A stretch of 64,000 nt of DNA. It comes from Sanguinoderma infundibulare. Lineage: Eukaryota > Basidiomycota > Agaricomycetes > Polyporales > Polyporaceae. Positions 20,428 through 30,842 of the stretch are shown one piece after another. Below the pieces are notes generated by a model. It saw only the letters and a program-made list of their open reading frames with translations. It was not told the origin of the DNA and ran no database searches. Both the position numbers and the translations under genes were made by a program. The stretch lies in NCBI GenBank assembly GCA_032821775.1, contig JAVLRN010000002.1:2232001-2296000 (forward strand), given 5' to 3'. Each line of letters opens with the position of its first letter. The stretch's first letter is position 1.

Positions 20428-21418
20428 TCTAGAGAGTATTCCATAGGGTACAGTCCGAGTTGTGGGTATGATTTATACAGGTATATTGGTGAGAGCGTTG
20501 AAAGTCGGCCTGGCCATTTCAAGTCAAAAAGATTTTTGGGCCGTCCGGATAGGGACGTGGCTCCTACGAGTCAGTGTGCGGGGATTGCACGAACATGTCT
20601 GTATGGTCGACTCTTGACTACGAATATTCATAAATGTCAGCTTTCGCAATCTTTGCCACGAATATTGGAGAACGCACCGCGGCGCAACCGGACGGACCCA
20701 AACATGCAGCGTTTCTGTTGACTGCGAGGACCCGAGCCTGCCTGGGGTCTATAGCTGTAAAGCCGAGATGAGCACCCTGGATAAATGTGTTGCAAAACAA
20801 CCGGTACCTACCGATAGCAGATGTTGTAAGGAGGAGGAAGGCGAGAATGTTGAAGCGAACGTGCATTGCGGAATGGTGTCGAAAGAAAGTGGTGAATGAC
20901 GGACTGCTCAGCAGGGTAGATGGTCGCGAGTTATCGATGGTGCGAGTAGTTTGAGTGCTCTTTCGATGCGGAAGACCAGGAGTCAAAAGTTGGTAGGATG
21001 CTGGGGGTGTCCGTAGCCCGCCAAGCACCGTCCTTTTGAGCAAGTCTGCATCGCCCACCTTTCCCCATGTTCCTTGTACTCCGTCGCGATCTGCGTATAA
21101 GGTTTCCACCCTTCTCGACAACCTCGTCGAGCGGCGCCGTGCAAGGAAGAAGGCTGCGTGGGAATAGACCGCACGCCGGCTTTGTCCTTATAAGCGACAA
21201 TATCAAAGTTTCGTCTCGCGTGAAGCAGCTTGTCGTGAATAGAAACCTGACGGACACCCAGCGTCAGCCGGCGCGTAACCGCCGCACGCAACGGCACTCC
21301 AATGGCAATCAGAGAAACTTCGTACACTTCGCATTCATACAACAATAGCACAGCCCCGGCGTATCCGTTAACGGTACTCGCTCCGCGCTCGTACATATCC
21401 ATGAAAAGCTGAAAGCTT
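20428..21418. other. No supported gene
   Basis: Frames of up to 167 codons exist on the minus strand (20618-21402) but they have no domain and mixed codon quality. Nothing is assigned. Confidence 0.3.
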
Positions 21419-22130
21419 TCAAACGAGACGCCTAGTCCTCCACGCGACGAGCGGACGCGATGGAACCGGTCCCGAGAGGGAGAAGTAGGGAGGCGGATAG
21501 CCGAAGCAATCCATGTCGTCGAGGAGCGCGTAGTCTATCGAGGTCGATCCTGGACCGCGGCGCTTGCGCTCCTCCTCCAGCGCCGCAACTACGTAAAGCC
21601 AATTCTAAGCAAAGAATGAAGGAAGACACATATGTGCTGTGGCTCACCGGCGGCGTCGAGGTCGTAGCCGAAGAAGAAGCCGAAGGCGGCTTTCATGAAG
21701 TGGGCGAATGCCATTACGTCAAGGTAATAGGGGGTGGTAGGTGTGATAGAGTTGGCACTGCGGTATACAGTTTGGATGTGACTGGGACATGGAGCAGAAT
21801 GGACTCACATATATATCGCCCCGGCGCAAAGTAGAGGCTCTGCGGAGAAAGACGACGTTGCGCCTTTGCTACCAACTCATGGTCCGCATGTGTTGATAGG
21901 CACTTGCAAAGCAGTGCCGCAGGGGCCCACAACCATTGTTGTTGTGTGCCACAAAAGCGCATGTTTGGAGTCGTAGAAAGGCACGAACTTGCTTTGATTC
22001 CGCGGTCGCTGGAGACTCTGGCAATCCTTTGTCCCTGAAACACACCGTATTCCGCGGGCTCATAGAGCCGCACCTCGAGGACTAGGGAAAGACGACGCGA
22101 GGATCGACCATCTTGATCCGTTCCCTGCAC
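21419..22130 (-). CDS. Unidentified spliced gene, 3' exons clear
   Basis: The last exons on the minus strand are convincing. One, at about 21725-21648, reads VMAFAHFMKAAFGFFFGYD and LDAA. It splices by a 59-base GT/AG intron (21589-21647) to 21588-21419, which reads VAALEEERKRRGPGS, then DYALLDDMDCFGYPPPYFSL and a basic end before the stop at 21419-21421. Upstream, pieces such as VRLYEPAEYG, VPFYDSKHALLWH and SLYFAPGRYI lie in the right order between plausible donors and acceptors, but I could not keep one frame through all of them. I do not recognise the protein. The short hydrophobic stretch is too short and too polar at its edges to call a membrane helix with confidence. The start is unknown; 22130 is the outer limit of the open frame. 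Confidence 0.45.
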
Positions 22131-24655
22131 GTGTAGGCAGAGGAGAACGTTTGTCAGGCAGAGTTACATTTGGCGTAGTATGTGCAACGCACCCAGCGTA
22201 GTCTCACAGGACGGGAATAGTAGCTTGTCTTGACCATGTGGGTATGCGACCGTCCATGCTCGGATAGAGTGTCCTAAAGCTTACTGCCGGTGGTCAGTAG
22301 TGGCCAGAACCGGCCGTTGCCCATGTTCTTGTTTGGCAATGGCCTTTTCTTGATCATGCATAGCAGCACCATCGTTTTGAATTGAAAGCTATCGTTCCAG
22401 ACTGAAGATATGTCCAGGCTGTCAGGTGCGAGGAGCGGGAGTGCATTGTTCAAAGAGCTGGCCTTCAAGCTGGCGCCTTAATCGTCAAAGACTGAGGGCC
22501 ATCGGGGTTCAAATTTAATAATCAAACATTGAGCAGATTTCAACATCCGAAACTCCCCATTACAACACAACTGCAACCCTTGACTACGATCTGCATCTTC
22601 ACTCTGAGCCATCTCCCTCTTTCACCCTTCGACTTCATTCTATGCAGCGGAAGTGAGACGACGGTCTAGGACGCGATTCAAGACGCACACATGAAACGGT
22701 AGTCCTGCACAAAACCAGGCACGCATTCGTTTCCTCGGGTTACCTATGCAGCTTGGCCTACGGGACCTGAAGGATTTCAACGACGGGTCGAGTGGCCAGA
22801 TGGGTTTGGGAGGCGATGGAAGCGGGTATGATAGGAGCCAAGCCAGCCCCGGTGGACTTCTGCAGTCGCGTCATAACAAGTTGCCAACTTGCGCCCTCCG
22901 CACCCAGGCCCCGGAACCCCTTAGTCAGTATTCCACAGGTACCCCATCTCGACAACTGGAAGCGACGTTGCCTTGCACAAGGTCATTCCAAACAGGGACT
23001 CAGGGACGAGGACACATCAATAGGTGCCTTGTGACTTCCTCTGTGTTCAATCCGAACGGTGTATGACCCTTGCCTTGATTCCTGAACTTCGTCCTGACCC
23101 TCTTACGGGGCGAGCAGGTTGATTTTCTAAGCTTCGAAGCAAAGTGCCCTCCGGCCCGAAGCTGCAACATGCCGTCATCGGTTGTTGCATCATCATTTGC
23201 TCTCGTATCTGCACCCTCAAGATCGCATTCTCCTACCCCACTTTCCAGCGACGACCAGCACTGTGAACGTGTCAATGCATAGGCACGAATGCGGCGAGTA
23301 CAGCGACGGAGATGGATGAGTGCAGGGCGTGAATGGCGATCTTGTAGGCGGTCTGATTGAGCCGAAGCAACATGGAGGGCAGCATGGAGGGTAGCTGGAC
23401 GAGTGGGCGATAGAAAGGATCTGATGTATAGTCGAGTAAGAATTAATTATTGTTGCCCGTTCCTTGCGATGACTCCGACAGGTCGATAACCCTGGATCTT
23501 TCGCTAATCGCGGGGGAGACCGGATGCTCACCGAAGGAGTCTCAATCAACATTGAGTTCTCGAGAACCACGTGAGTGTCTACATGTTCCCCAGATTTCGA
23601 AGATGATGCACCCGATTGGGGTGTAGGGATCACATTGCATGGGTGTGGGCTCATGTCGCCCGACGGGGCTTGTGCTGCTCGAAAGCGAGGTGCCGTGGCC
23701 CCCCTTCCGCGTATACCAGGAGATGATCCGGGATTTGGGGTCGCTACCGTAGCCCAACCTTCGGGAATTCAGCCTGGCGCAGGACCCTCCCAGACCCTTC
23801 CGAACTACCGCGGGTTGCCCGAGAAGGCTGATTCGCTGTATGACGACTTCTCGCGCGGACCCGAGTAGTAAAAGGCGAGATGTGGCACATCCCCCCTGAG
23901 CTACTACCAGGGTTCTTGGCTTTGTGTCATGACCCGCTTCGGGCTGGTCCCGCGGACCGCAGAACATACGTTGCGAACAGGCACCCTCTCCTCTTCGCCG
24001 TGAAGCTCCGGTTTCCAGCGAAGCGGAGAGAAGCCTTAAGACGTAAAAGGCGGACGCTTCATCAGAGAGCCTGTTCTTCTGCCCTTCCTTTGTTGAGGGC
24101 AGTCCATCGCTCGCATCACTATTCTCTCGACCTCGCGAGTTAACTGTCTTGGAACGTAGTGACCATGTACATCGCTTTGCTCCCAATAGAAATCGAAGCG
24201 TGATGATGCGCGCACCCGTCTGTATTAGGAAGGATACCGAGCATTCGGCTCTCATGCTGCGCTCACGGGCTTAATGCGTGTGCATCCAACGGAGGAGGCA
24301 ACCGTAGTCCCCTAAGATGGTAGGACAGAGGAGGAGTCCCCTTGCTATACAGTTACGGAAGCGGATAGACATGTTGATTACTATAACAGAATAACGGTGT
24401 GTATCATCAAGGACCAACTGTGCCTATGGGTATAGTTCGTGATGGTTGAGTATACAAGGAGTGTGAACGATATGTGCAATAATTGTACAGTTCAAGGAGT
24501 GTGTGATTTACAGTGGTTTCGAGTGAATGTGATGCTCCGCGTGACGGATGTATCTTTTGTAGCGGGGAGTGTTGCTCAGGTGCATCGTGCCCGTAGACTT
24601 GAAGACCGATGCTTGGAAGGTTCGCCGGCGTAGAGGAACAGGTGGGACCCACCGC
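22131..24655. other. Gene-free interval
   Basis: AT-rich stretches (about 22500-22530, 23430-23455, 24340-24400) alternate with short frames on both strands. The longest, 237 minus-strand codons at 23542-24255, overlaps other open frames and has no domain. Nothing supports a gene. Confidence 0.35.
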
Positions 24656-25753
24656 CTAGATATCCTGGACTCGCAGCCTCCTTTGGTTTACGCGTGGTGC
24701 AACCGAACCGAAGCAAGCGTCATCCGGAAGGCGTATATAGTTCTTGTCTCCGAGCGGAATGTTGACAATCCTGCGAGCAGCTCCGGGATCCTCGTCGTCT
24801 GCGGGGGTGATGGGCATTGGTGTAACCGGAGGAGACTCGTAAAGCGACAGGGATGAAAATGGGGTATCCGGAGTGTCCGGGTAACGAGAGGCGTGGTTCG
24901 AGACGTGAGCAGCCGAGGACGCCGGTGGGAGTTTGGTGTCGGCCCGTAGTGGAGGACGAGGATGGACGGGTGGTTGCGAGCATGGTGGCTGAGATGGGGG
25001 CTGAGGAAGAGGCCGACTTCGATACGATGGGAAGTTGTAATTGTGACTGTTGATGACCACACCCGGTACAGCTCCAGTCGGCCGGAAACGAGACGATCCA
25101 ATCCATGGCTGGGGACCGTCGTTGTAACGCTCGTATATTTGTTCCTCGAACTTCGTCGACGATTCCACATCAGGTGGCCTAACCGTCCACTCGAGGGACT
25201 TGAGGAGCTCCCGCTCGAGTTGATTCGTCGTGCGAAGAGGGTACATACCCTCGGTGGTTGAGGCGAGGTCCTTGTTGCTGTACGACCAATCGAGCAGAGT
25301 CTTCGCGGCCACTATAAGGGCGGCGAAGAACAGGGCGTGACCCGAGCTGGATTTGAGGGCAGGGTGTGATTCCTTCAAACGATTCAAGTTATACAACGCG
25401 CAAAACACTACGGCGGAGTCCAAACGAGTCCTCCGTAGGATATGTGCGATGAAGTCCTTGAGTGGTTTGGGGCGGAAATCTCCCCTCGGCGGCGGCTCCA
25501 ATGGAATGTCCGGACATCCCATCACGCCCTTCAGCCAGTTGGAACTCAACCTTGCAAGTGTTTCAATCCCATAGTACCGCCGCGATGCCTGACCTCCAGA
25601 TTGTGGTGCCTGTTGAAATACCGGTGGGTGAGCTCTTCTGTCATAAATCTGACCACAGCTCAAGTCGCGTACCGTCGATGTCATATGCGGCAGGTTGGCC
25701 GCTGGCCGCTTGAGGTCACGGTGAGGGGGAGGCTCGCGAGAGTAGAAGGCCAT
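24656..25753 (-). CDS. PCL/PHO80-type cyclin
   Basis: A single-exon minus-strand frame of 365 codons begins at the ATG at 25753 (MAFYSREPPPHRDLKRP). This start lies about 55 bases after a TATA box; an in-frame ATG further upstream sits within the promoter. Residues about 65-195 form the cyclin box: YYGIETLARLSSNWLKGVMG, CPDIP, LKDFIAHILRRTRLDSAVVF, CALYNLNRLKESHPALKSSS, GHALFFAALIVAAKTLLDWS and GMYPLRTTNQLERELLKSLE. The lysine of AAKTL, conserved in cyclins, is present. A long Pro/Ser-rich tail with several SP or TP sites (PDTPDTPF, PVTPMPITP) follows and ends NYIRLPDDACFGSV plus a basic end. PCL cyclins bind and direct Pho85-type kinases in cell cycle entry and nutrient signalling. It lacks the intron present in its two relatives at 35 and 59 kb. 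Confidence 0.85.
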   Translation of the reverse strand: MAFYSREPPPHRDLKRPAANLPHMTSTVRDLSCGQIYDRRAHPPVFQQAPQSGGQASRRYYGIETLARLSSNWLKGVMGCPDIPLEPPPRGDFRPKPLKDFIAHILRRTRLDSAVVFCALYNLNRLKESHPALKSSSGHALFFAALIVAAKTLLDWSYSNKDLASTTEGMYPLRTTNQLERELLKSLEWTVRPPDVESSTKFEEQIYERYNDGPQPWIGSSRFRPTGAVPGVVINSHNYNFPSYRSRPLPQPPSQPPCSQPPVHPRPPLRADTKLPPASSAAHVSNHASRYPDTPDTPFSSLSLYESPPVTPMPITPADDEDPGAARRIVNIPLGDKNYIRLPDDACFGSVAPRVNQRRLRVQDI

Positions 25754-25802
25754 GGGTGAGGCTTGAGGAGAGTGCGGCTGAGAGTGTCTCGATGCTTCAC
25801 TG

Positions 25803-25813
25803 GATATATATAA
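25803..25813 (-). promoter_or_regulatory. TATA box of cyclin at 24.7-25.8 kb
   Basis: The minus strand reads CTTATATATATC about 50-60 bases before the ATG at 25753. It is a strong TATA match and helps to choose that start. Confidence 0.55.
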
Positions 25814-27506
25814 GCAACAATAAACTAATGGGAGCCACAAAGCAGATAATGGGTCATTCAGCCACAATCAAGAGATGCAAAGCGCCAGCATTATGGCGGG
25901 CGCGTCGTGACAAAAGCGGCTCGTTTAGATGCTCCGTACCCATGGGCCACGGCCCCAACGATAGCGGTTATCGGGAGGGTCATGGTCGATTCCGACGCTT
26001 TCATCTGAGAAACCGCTGGTGAGACACTGGTGTGGTCTTGGCGAGCAAAGGCCGGCAAAGGCCAATCGTTTGAAAGGAAGCCGCAGTTATATGGCGTGCG
26101 ACCTTCTATGACTTGCACCAGGCAGTGGTGAAGAGAAAGAACAGCCCAAGGACGGCGATGGCCCTCAGCGTCACCATCCAGCGCGATGCAAGGAGCCTCT
26201 TTTGTTTTGGGGCCGTGAGTATTACTTCTCAACGCAAAACCATACGATCGCACAGGAACATGTCCCAGCAAACACTGATAAGTTTGACGTTATACGGTCA
26301 ATACATGCGCGCATGAATGCTCCCGAAGGCTTCAAGGCCCGCACCGGTCTGGAGTGGCCAAAGGGACCTCATATCATCGCCTCTTGACTGCGACAGAGAG
26401 CGACATTGATAGCCTGAGAGCGTGAGTTTGAGTAGTTCTTTTCCAACCCCGCGAGTCCAATCCCCGGAGGCGAGCATACGACACCCCGTGGTTAAATAAC
26501 AGCGACGGACCTTAGGATTTCTTGCGCCAACCGATCCCATACCACCAAAGCTGCTGCAAACCTAGCATCGTCTCCTATTGGAGCGACGGACACGGCCAAT
26601 GGACCTATCAGCACCGCAACCATCTTGGCAGTAGTGGATGCGTACGTTAAGCAGCATCAACATCTCACTACCAAAGGGGAACAGTGAACCGGACGTAGCT
26701 TCTATCCGATCGTGAAAGGACCCATGATGTGTTCTCGGCACAACGTCGGAACACTTGGTTGGCTTCATCTAGTGGCGCTAGCCGAAGGTGACTTGAAACA
26801 GCGCTCGGATGGCCATACTCTGTGCTTCGACCCTGCACTACATATTCGGAAATGCTGCTATCATCGCTGACTAGCACGCTCGATTGTAAGAAACTCGCTC
26901 ACAACATTTCGACGCCACTTCGTTGAGACGGGCCACACTCAGCGCATTTGTCTGGCGCACTGGGTCACGGTCTGGTTGGTCGTGTGCAACTCTATCTCAC
27001 AACGAGACGACCACAGCATGTAAAATCGGCGCAGCGGGTGAGCGCAACGTGTGATCCCGCGACTGAACCTAAAGAAAGCTATGTTCAGCACGGTCCTGGG
27101 CGGATATTGCTGATAGCGTACCTGGCCGTCGCTGGCGGCCGGCCTCGAGGTAGGAGGCCGGAAAGCCTAACCCTATCCTGCGGGCTCCGTGAGCCCACGT
27201 TGTGATCGATGGCTGTATGACGCGGCCGAGGGTTCTACAGCGGCCGTACAAGTCTGACAACGAAGGCGTTCAACAGGGAACGAACCGAGACACCCGCCGC
27301 CGGGACCGTGTCCAACTGTCTGTGTGGGGACTTTGGACGTAAACGAAGCGGGCACCTGCCATACTGTGGTATCGAGGAATTCCAGGCCCCAGGGTAAGCT
27401 AACGATGGGAAGACAGGTCTGGCGTCCGTGGGATACCCTGGATGGTTATAGACTCGGCCCTAGGAGGTCCTAGGACATGCTTTAGTTGTTGACCTACGAA
27501 ATCGCT

Positions 27507-27656
27507 TCAGCGATCGACGTACATGAACGTGGTGGACTCCTGTTTGCTGTTCGGTTTCCAAGGCTGACAGTAACCGGAATACAGTCCCTGAACCGTCGCC
27601 GCTTCCGTGCCAAACAACATTGCCTCGAGGTCATAGGAACCGAAGGCTGTGAAAGG
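27507..27656 (-). pseudogene. Isolated coding-like exon, family unknown
   Basis: The minus strand reads FTAFGSYDLEAMLFGTEAA, TVQGLYSGYCQPWKPN and QESTTFMYVDR before a stop at 27507-27509. The composition (aromatics, glycines, no low complexity) is like folded protein. The sequence just before FTAF is a good acceptor (TTTCACAG), but no upstream exon continues in phase with confidence. I do not recognise the family. It is most likely the last exon of a lost or broken gene. Confidence 0.3.
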
Positions 27657-28568
27657 AAATCATTACATACGGCCATTTGCGCGGTGGAATTATTGCGTGT
27701 GCTCCCACCGTATCTTCGGTGCCGTAAAGCACGGCGCGAGTTTAGGGAAAAAGGTTTCAACGTTGGGCGGCCAGGGCATCGTGTATCTCCGTAACGAGGG
27801 CTTCAGTAGCATATCAGTTGCCTGACGTAGCGTGCAATGCGAGGAGGCGGGATTAGAGCGGTCCGTAGTTCCACTGTGGTATAGCTACCTTCGATGTGGT
27901 GCCATTGCGGCCTGGCCCGTCATCCATGACTGAGAAGACCGCGTCTCCTTCCGCGTCCGCGCCTTCTTATCCACAGGGCCGTGCTGGAAGGGTGTTGTCC
28001 CTAGTAGCTCTTCGCGCACATCAGCACGATCAATGGTCGGAAGTCGACCTGAACGTACGTTTACGTCTGGTGTCGGACCTGAGCCCCCGCGTCTACGACG
28101 CGTACTGCAACCATACTACTTGGCTAAACCTCGGGTTCGCACTGGAATCGCGCGCAGCACCGCCCAACGTCATCATCGCGTGGCTGGAACCTGGGTGTGC
28201 TCCATCAGAAGATTGCTCGTTCACGTACGGCTGTGACAGCCTGCACGCTGCAATGGCACGACGGGGCTGAGGCGCCGCCACGATGAAGTCGAAGATGGCC
28301 ATTGCACAGGTCCTCGATGTTATTTCTTGTTACTTGTATTCGACATTCATGTTGTCGTCTGGAGTACAAGTGAGTGCGCAATTTGATCTCCTGCGCATCC
28401 ATGTGGTCGTGTAGAAACCTGAGAATAGTAATGCAAATATTGAGCGGTCCGCGTGGAATCCACGCGAGCGCTATTACCTCACCTAGGACGGCTTCCTGCT
28501 TTCGATCAGCGAGCAACATTGACCGCCGAGGGGCAGCAATGCTCCACTAAAACGCCTGTAAAACGTGT

Positions 28569-29906
28569 ATGTCAGCTAATGACTTGCGTCCTAGAAGCCA
28601 GGTGGAATTTCTGACCCGCCGGACCCGCGCTATGGTTTCTCAGGGCGGCTCCGCACCCTTCCATTCTCGCTTAGCACTGAAGGTCGTCTCACACAATAGA
28701 CGTCCGTCCCATGCCCATAGCCATTGGGAATCCCCGGACAATGAGAGTCCAACCTCAAGGAGGGAAGACTCGGGAGGCGATGCAAGCGCAGAACTTTGAA
28801 GGGTAAGGCCTCTTCATCCCAACGTGCCAATATTAATTGTACGTACGCAGGAGTCGCGCAGCGAGAGCCCAGCTAGGGAACAACAAAGGCGCTCCCAGTG
28901 CAGGGAACATTGCAGTCTCGAGAGCGTTTTGATGCCTCGCGGCCCGTACATGCCTCCTCAGGCAAGTCAATGCTCATGCTCGTTCCGGCAAACATCGCTC
29001 CGTCAGCCAGGTTCCTACGCGGCGTGTATGGTGCACTGCGTGCAGAGTGCCGGCACGCCGGTAACGAGCTGAAGGCGAGGGGCCGGTGCGCTTCTCATTC
29101 AATATCCAGTCGCGAACTGGTCCCGCATCCCTGCCCGGTGCGGACGCCCCTCGCGGTGGGGAGCGCGGTGGCCTCTCGTGACCTCGGAAAGCTTCGCGAT
29201 GCGCAGAAGAGCAGGCCAGCTCCGCCCTGGCAGCGGCACGCGCGCGCACCTGCGCACTTCGCGGGAAAGGCTCCGCCTCCGCGTGCGCATGCGCTGTGTC
29301 GCAAGCCGTACGCGAACGCGAGCGAGGCCATTCCGAGACGCAGGAGGGATCGTGAAAGACACCTCGAGGGCCGGCGCTGGGGGCCGGATCAAGATCAATC
29401 TGGCGGGCGAAGAGGCCTCGAACGGCACATACGGAGACTCGGTATCGCCGAAAGACCATATATATGCCAGGGACCGGGCGTCCGGACCTGTCAATGTCAA
29501 AGGGACCGCGCTCCCCAGCTGTACAGACGACAGTCCCGCCGGCGAGGACGGCGATCGCTCATCGGACACAGGCTCTTCGGGGCGCCCAAGAAGCTCGGAC
29601 GGGGTTGGACAAGACGCCCGAGAAGGCGCCCCAAGGAACAGCACCACCCTTTGCGCCTCAAGCAGCGGCGGTTGACCGGTCCACGGTCATTTGTGCGGGC
29701 GAGAATCGATCAGCGGACGGGTCCTTGACTGGTGTCTTCGTCGCGCGTCCACCTCAAACATCCCTGTCGTTCATGCCGGCGCGCAAGCCTTTGTATTTTC
29801 TCCAGAGGCGAACGCATCGACGCATCTCCTCAAGCATCAAGTCCTCGCGGGCATGATGGGCGACGAGAAGACGCCAGTAGGCCACCAGATCGCGCGTGAT
29901 GCATGA
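28569..29906 (+). other. Possible degenerate plus-strand gene
   Basis: Three coding-like pieces follow one another on the plus strand. From 28569: MSANDLRPRSQVEFLTRR to SPTSRREDSGGDASAE. From about 29355: GRIKINLAGEEASNGTYGD, then a Gly/Ser/Asp-rich stretch. From about 29750: NIPVVHAGAQAFVFSPEANA and GMMGDEKTPVGHQIARDA with a stop at 29904-29906. They lie in different frames and the joining introns are not certain. No domain is recognised. Treat as a candidate only. Confidence 0.25.
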
Positions 29907-30017
29907 TGGCTGAAGCGCTGACGTATGGACCTCTCGACTCGTGGACCTGCACAGTCACGAGCATCCAGATCGCAGACAAGCTGAAACAATGCTTCGTAGC
30001 ACCATGCCGTAAGAGGA

Positions 30018-30842
30018 GTGGTACTCACCTTCGACCCAGGTCGGAGTCAAAACATGCGCAGGAATGTTAGGCCAAATCTGGGTACGGGAGAAGCGTGCCA
30101 ACTGACAGCAGTGGAACACGGTCCATCGAACCTGCCACGGGGACCCGCGAGTGCACCTAAAGCACATGCGATAAGGGTTGCAGCTCAGCGAACGAAGGAA
30201 GAAAGAGGGTGGCACCGAGACGAACCTGGACGCAGCCCGTGGCGTCCTTCGTTGTCTATGGCTTTTCAGTTTAGTTGCCGTCATCTTGCTTTATGCGTTC
30301 GTACTTGCAGTCTTGAAATGGGAGGCGAGGATCTTCACCGTTCAGTTCAGCAAGAGGAAATTCGTGAGACTGCTGCTCGATGCAGTGCGCACGTCGTTCA
30401 TTCCCGAGCAATGAGCACCGACCCTAGGCTTGCAAAGCGTCAATCGCCCGAGATCATCCGAACTGAGCTGTCGAGCTCACCTGGGCCGGCTGACGTGCGC
30501 GGGACAGAGTCCGCGAAGAAGACACCGAGATACGTGCCTCCCACCCCGTCTATCACGCCGCTTCCCATGGAATGCCACGTGTCGCCCAGAAGGTCGTCTC
30601 CCGCGAAAACGACTGCGCCACGAGGCGGTCGCCGAGTGCGTGGAATATTTGCACATCCAGTATATTGCACTGATCATGAGAGCGGCGGGCCAGCGCGAAA
30701 TTGCGAAGAACCTGAGGAGCTGGCGGGCTCGAATGCCTCAAGTCCGCAAGGACACCTTTGCATATCTGGGACCGAGATATGTCGTATTGATAGTCGGCCA
30801 TCAGCTGGAGCTAGAACGACCCTAAGCAGGAACGCGCACTGA
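30018..30842 (+). CDS. Hypothetical Ser/Pro-rich open frame
   Basis: This is an uninterrupted plus-strand frame of 274 codons. Its middle and second half (MGGEDLHRSVQQEEIRET, then STDPRLAKRQSPEIIRTEL and YVPPTPSITPLPMECHV) have the look of a disordered regulatory protein with SP and TP sites. No domain, signal peptide or membrane segment is seen, and overlapping frames are also open. GC-rich DNA gives such frames by chance, so this is weak. Confidence 0.25.
   Translation: MVLTFDPGRSQNMRRNVRPNLGTGEACQLTAVEHGPSNLPRGPASAPKAHAIRVAAQRTKEERGWHRDEPGRSPWRPSLSMAFQFSCRHLALCVRTCSLEMGGEDLHRSVQQEEIRETAARCSAHVVHSRAMSTDPRLAKRQSPEIIRTELSSSPGPADVRGTESAKKTPRYVPPTPSITPLPMECHVSPRRSSPAKTTAPRGGRRVRGIFAHPVYCTDHESGGPARNCEEPEELAGSNASSPQGHLCISGTEICRIDSRPSAGARTTLSRNAH

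Noticed and set aside
23542..24255. 237-codon open frame on the minus strand
   Set aside because: No domain, uneven composition, and other frames are open over the same DNA. This is expected by chance in GC-rich sequence.
28898..29728. 276-codon plus-strand open frame
   Set aside because: It is extremely Arg-rich and low in hydrophobic residues, a typical shadow frame. A different frame in the same DNA looks more like coding.
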